Assembly: GCF_000429945.1 (NCBI RefSeq)
Contig: NZ_KE386997.1
Location: 6,749-70,748, forward strand
Source: Desulfogranum japonicum DSM 18378
GTDB lineage: Bacteria > Desulfobacterota > Desulfobulbia > Desulfobulbales > Desulfobulbaceae
DNA: 64,000 bases
Reading direction: 5' to 3'
Part shown: positions 63,336 to 64,000 of the stretch, one piece after another
Position numbering within the stretch: the first letter of the stretch is position 1
Layout: every line of letters begins with the position of its first letter
Notes under the pieces: model-generated
The model's database searches: none
What the model saw: only the letters and a program-made list of their open reading frames with translations
What the model was told of the DNA's origin: nothing
Program-made: the position numbers and the translations under genes

Positions 63336-64000
63336 CTAGGCCTGCAATTGAATTTCTTTAAGATATTTACACGTATCTTCAGGGGGTATCGGATTAATAT
63401 AAAACCCGGTTCCCCACTCAAATCCTGCAATGGAAGTCAATTTAGGTACTATTTCAAAATGCCAGTGGTAATGCTCCAGCGGTCCGGACCGCAACGGTTG
63501 AGTGTGCAATACAAAGTTATAAGGAACATTAGGTATACAGGCATCCAATCTCCGCAGTGACTCACTGAATATTGCTGTCAGTGCCTGCAATGAGTCCTCG
63601 TCCTGATTAGCGTAATTGGAATTATGATGACGTGGCATGATCCACATTTCAAACGGTGATCTCGGAGCAAATGGGGCCACGGTCACAAAATGACTGTTTT
63701 CACATACCAGACGAATATCCTGCTGGATTTCCTGGCGAATGATGTCACAAAAAACACACCGGTCCTTGTACTTATAGTAGGAAAGACTGCCATCGAGTTC
63801 AGATGAGACCATCCGCGGTAGAATAGGAAGTGCAACAAGTTGTGAGTGGCTATGTTCCAGAGAAGCACCGGCTGCTTTACCAAAATTTTTAAAGACCATC
63901 ACGTAACTGAAACGATCATCTTTTGCCAAATCCCGTATACGATCACGAAAAGCCCGAAAAGTCAGAATCATTTTATCTGCGGGCAAATCAGAAAATTTCT
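63336..64000 (-). CDS. galT: Galactose-1-phosphate uridylyltransferase-like HIT protein, 5' end outside window
   Basis: The frame stays open to the window edge, so the N-terminal part is missing; about 221 codons are present. The segment has the GalT-type motifs GASLEHSHSQLVALP, a Cys pair CVFCDI, and HYHWHFEIVPK with histidines of the HIT fold. Nucleotidyl transfer between sugar phosphates is the likely chemistry. Galactose-1-phosphate is not certain, since relatives act on ADP-glucose or other sugars. The gene is followed by a lone receiver gene on the same strand. Confidence 0.8.
   Translation of the reverse strand, partial: KFSDLPADKMILTFRAFRDRIRDLAKDDRFSYVMVFKNFGKAAGASLEHSHSQLVALPILPRMVSSELDGSLSYYKYKDRCVFCDIIRQEIQQDIRLVCENSHFVTVAPFAPRSPFEMWIMPRHHNSNYANQDEDSLQALTAIFSESLRRLDACIPNVPYNFVLHTQPLRSGPLEHYHWHFEIVPKLTSIAGFEWGTGFYINPIPPEDTCKYLKEIQLQA

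Noticed and set aside
1-64000. tRNA, rRNA or riboswitch genes
   Set aside because: I looked through the intergenic regions for T-loop and acceptor-stem patterns, and for long conserved leaders, and saw none that could be supported by eye; a covariance-model scan would be decisive.

Overview
The window looks like a piece of chromosome from an anaerobic deltaproteobacterium of the Desulfobulbales type (Desulfobacterota). That placement is an inference from gene content: a HoxEFUYH NAD-linked [NiFe] hydrogenase, a tetraheme cytochrome c3 beside ResB/CcsA haem-ligation genes, an anaerobic-type hybrid cluster protein, LarA with GlcD/GlcF-type lactate oxidation, and lineage-typical blocks such as DUF4390-NtrY-NtrX-HemB and FtsE-FtsX-EnvC-CtpA. 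Base composition is moderate, coding density is normal, and I see no prophage, integrase, transposase, CRISPR array, rRNA or tRNA.

Layout. 1-2.3 kb: 3' part of a giant coiled-coil OmpA-family protein built on a 31-residue repeat. 2.6-7.6 kb: hoxEFUYH operon. 7.6-11.3 kb (minus): opgG-opgH for osmoregulated periplasmic glucans. 11.9-17.8 kb: a DUF6178-like gene, a CLC protein with CBS domains, a DUF445 membrane protein and a phosphoglycolate-phosphatase-like HAD. 18.3-22.7 kb: ftsE-ftsX-envC-ctp, a cell-separation and peptidoglycan module. 22.8-28.5 kb: era, an RNB-family exoribonuclease, rfbC-rfbB and a DUF134 regulator. 29.2-34.6 kb: DUF4390 protein, NtrY/NtrX-like two-component system and hemB. 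34.7-40.7 kb (minus): a dCache-HAMP receptor without output domain coupled to a small soluble partner, VanZ, SEC-C and a hybrid histidine kinase. 41.0-45.9 kb: a fused oxoprolinase/hydantoinase and an MFS transporter. 46.0-51.2 kb: rhodanese-persulfide-dioxygenase fusion, PilZ protein, Crp/Fnr regulator, hcp and its ferredoxin partner. 51.6-56.2 kb: shikimate-kinase-like gene, then glcD-glcF-larA for lactate. 56.4-59.3 kb: resB-ccsA-cytochrome c3. 59.5-64 kb (minus): glyS, a FolE2-family protein lacking the catalytic residues, a lone receiver protein and a partial galT-like gene.

How the genes work together. LarA could interconvert L- and D-lactate for the GlcD/GlcF dehydrogenase. Hox couples NAD(H) to H2. 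Cytochrome c3 and its ligation machinery serve periplasmic electron transfer. Hcp, its ferredoxin partner and the divergent Crp/Fnr-family gene share a perfect FNR-type box and look like a nitrosative-stress unit.

The least expected observations are: a FolE2 paralogue in which the catalytic Cys and metal-binding positions are all substituted; a persulfide-dioxygenase fusion with Gln at a predicted iron ligand; four copies of a roughly 125-167 bp palindromic, MITE-like repeat, all intergenic; a CLC protein with Ile at the proton-glutamate position; and the two-gene receptor module without a recognisable effector.
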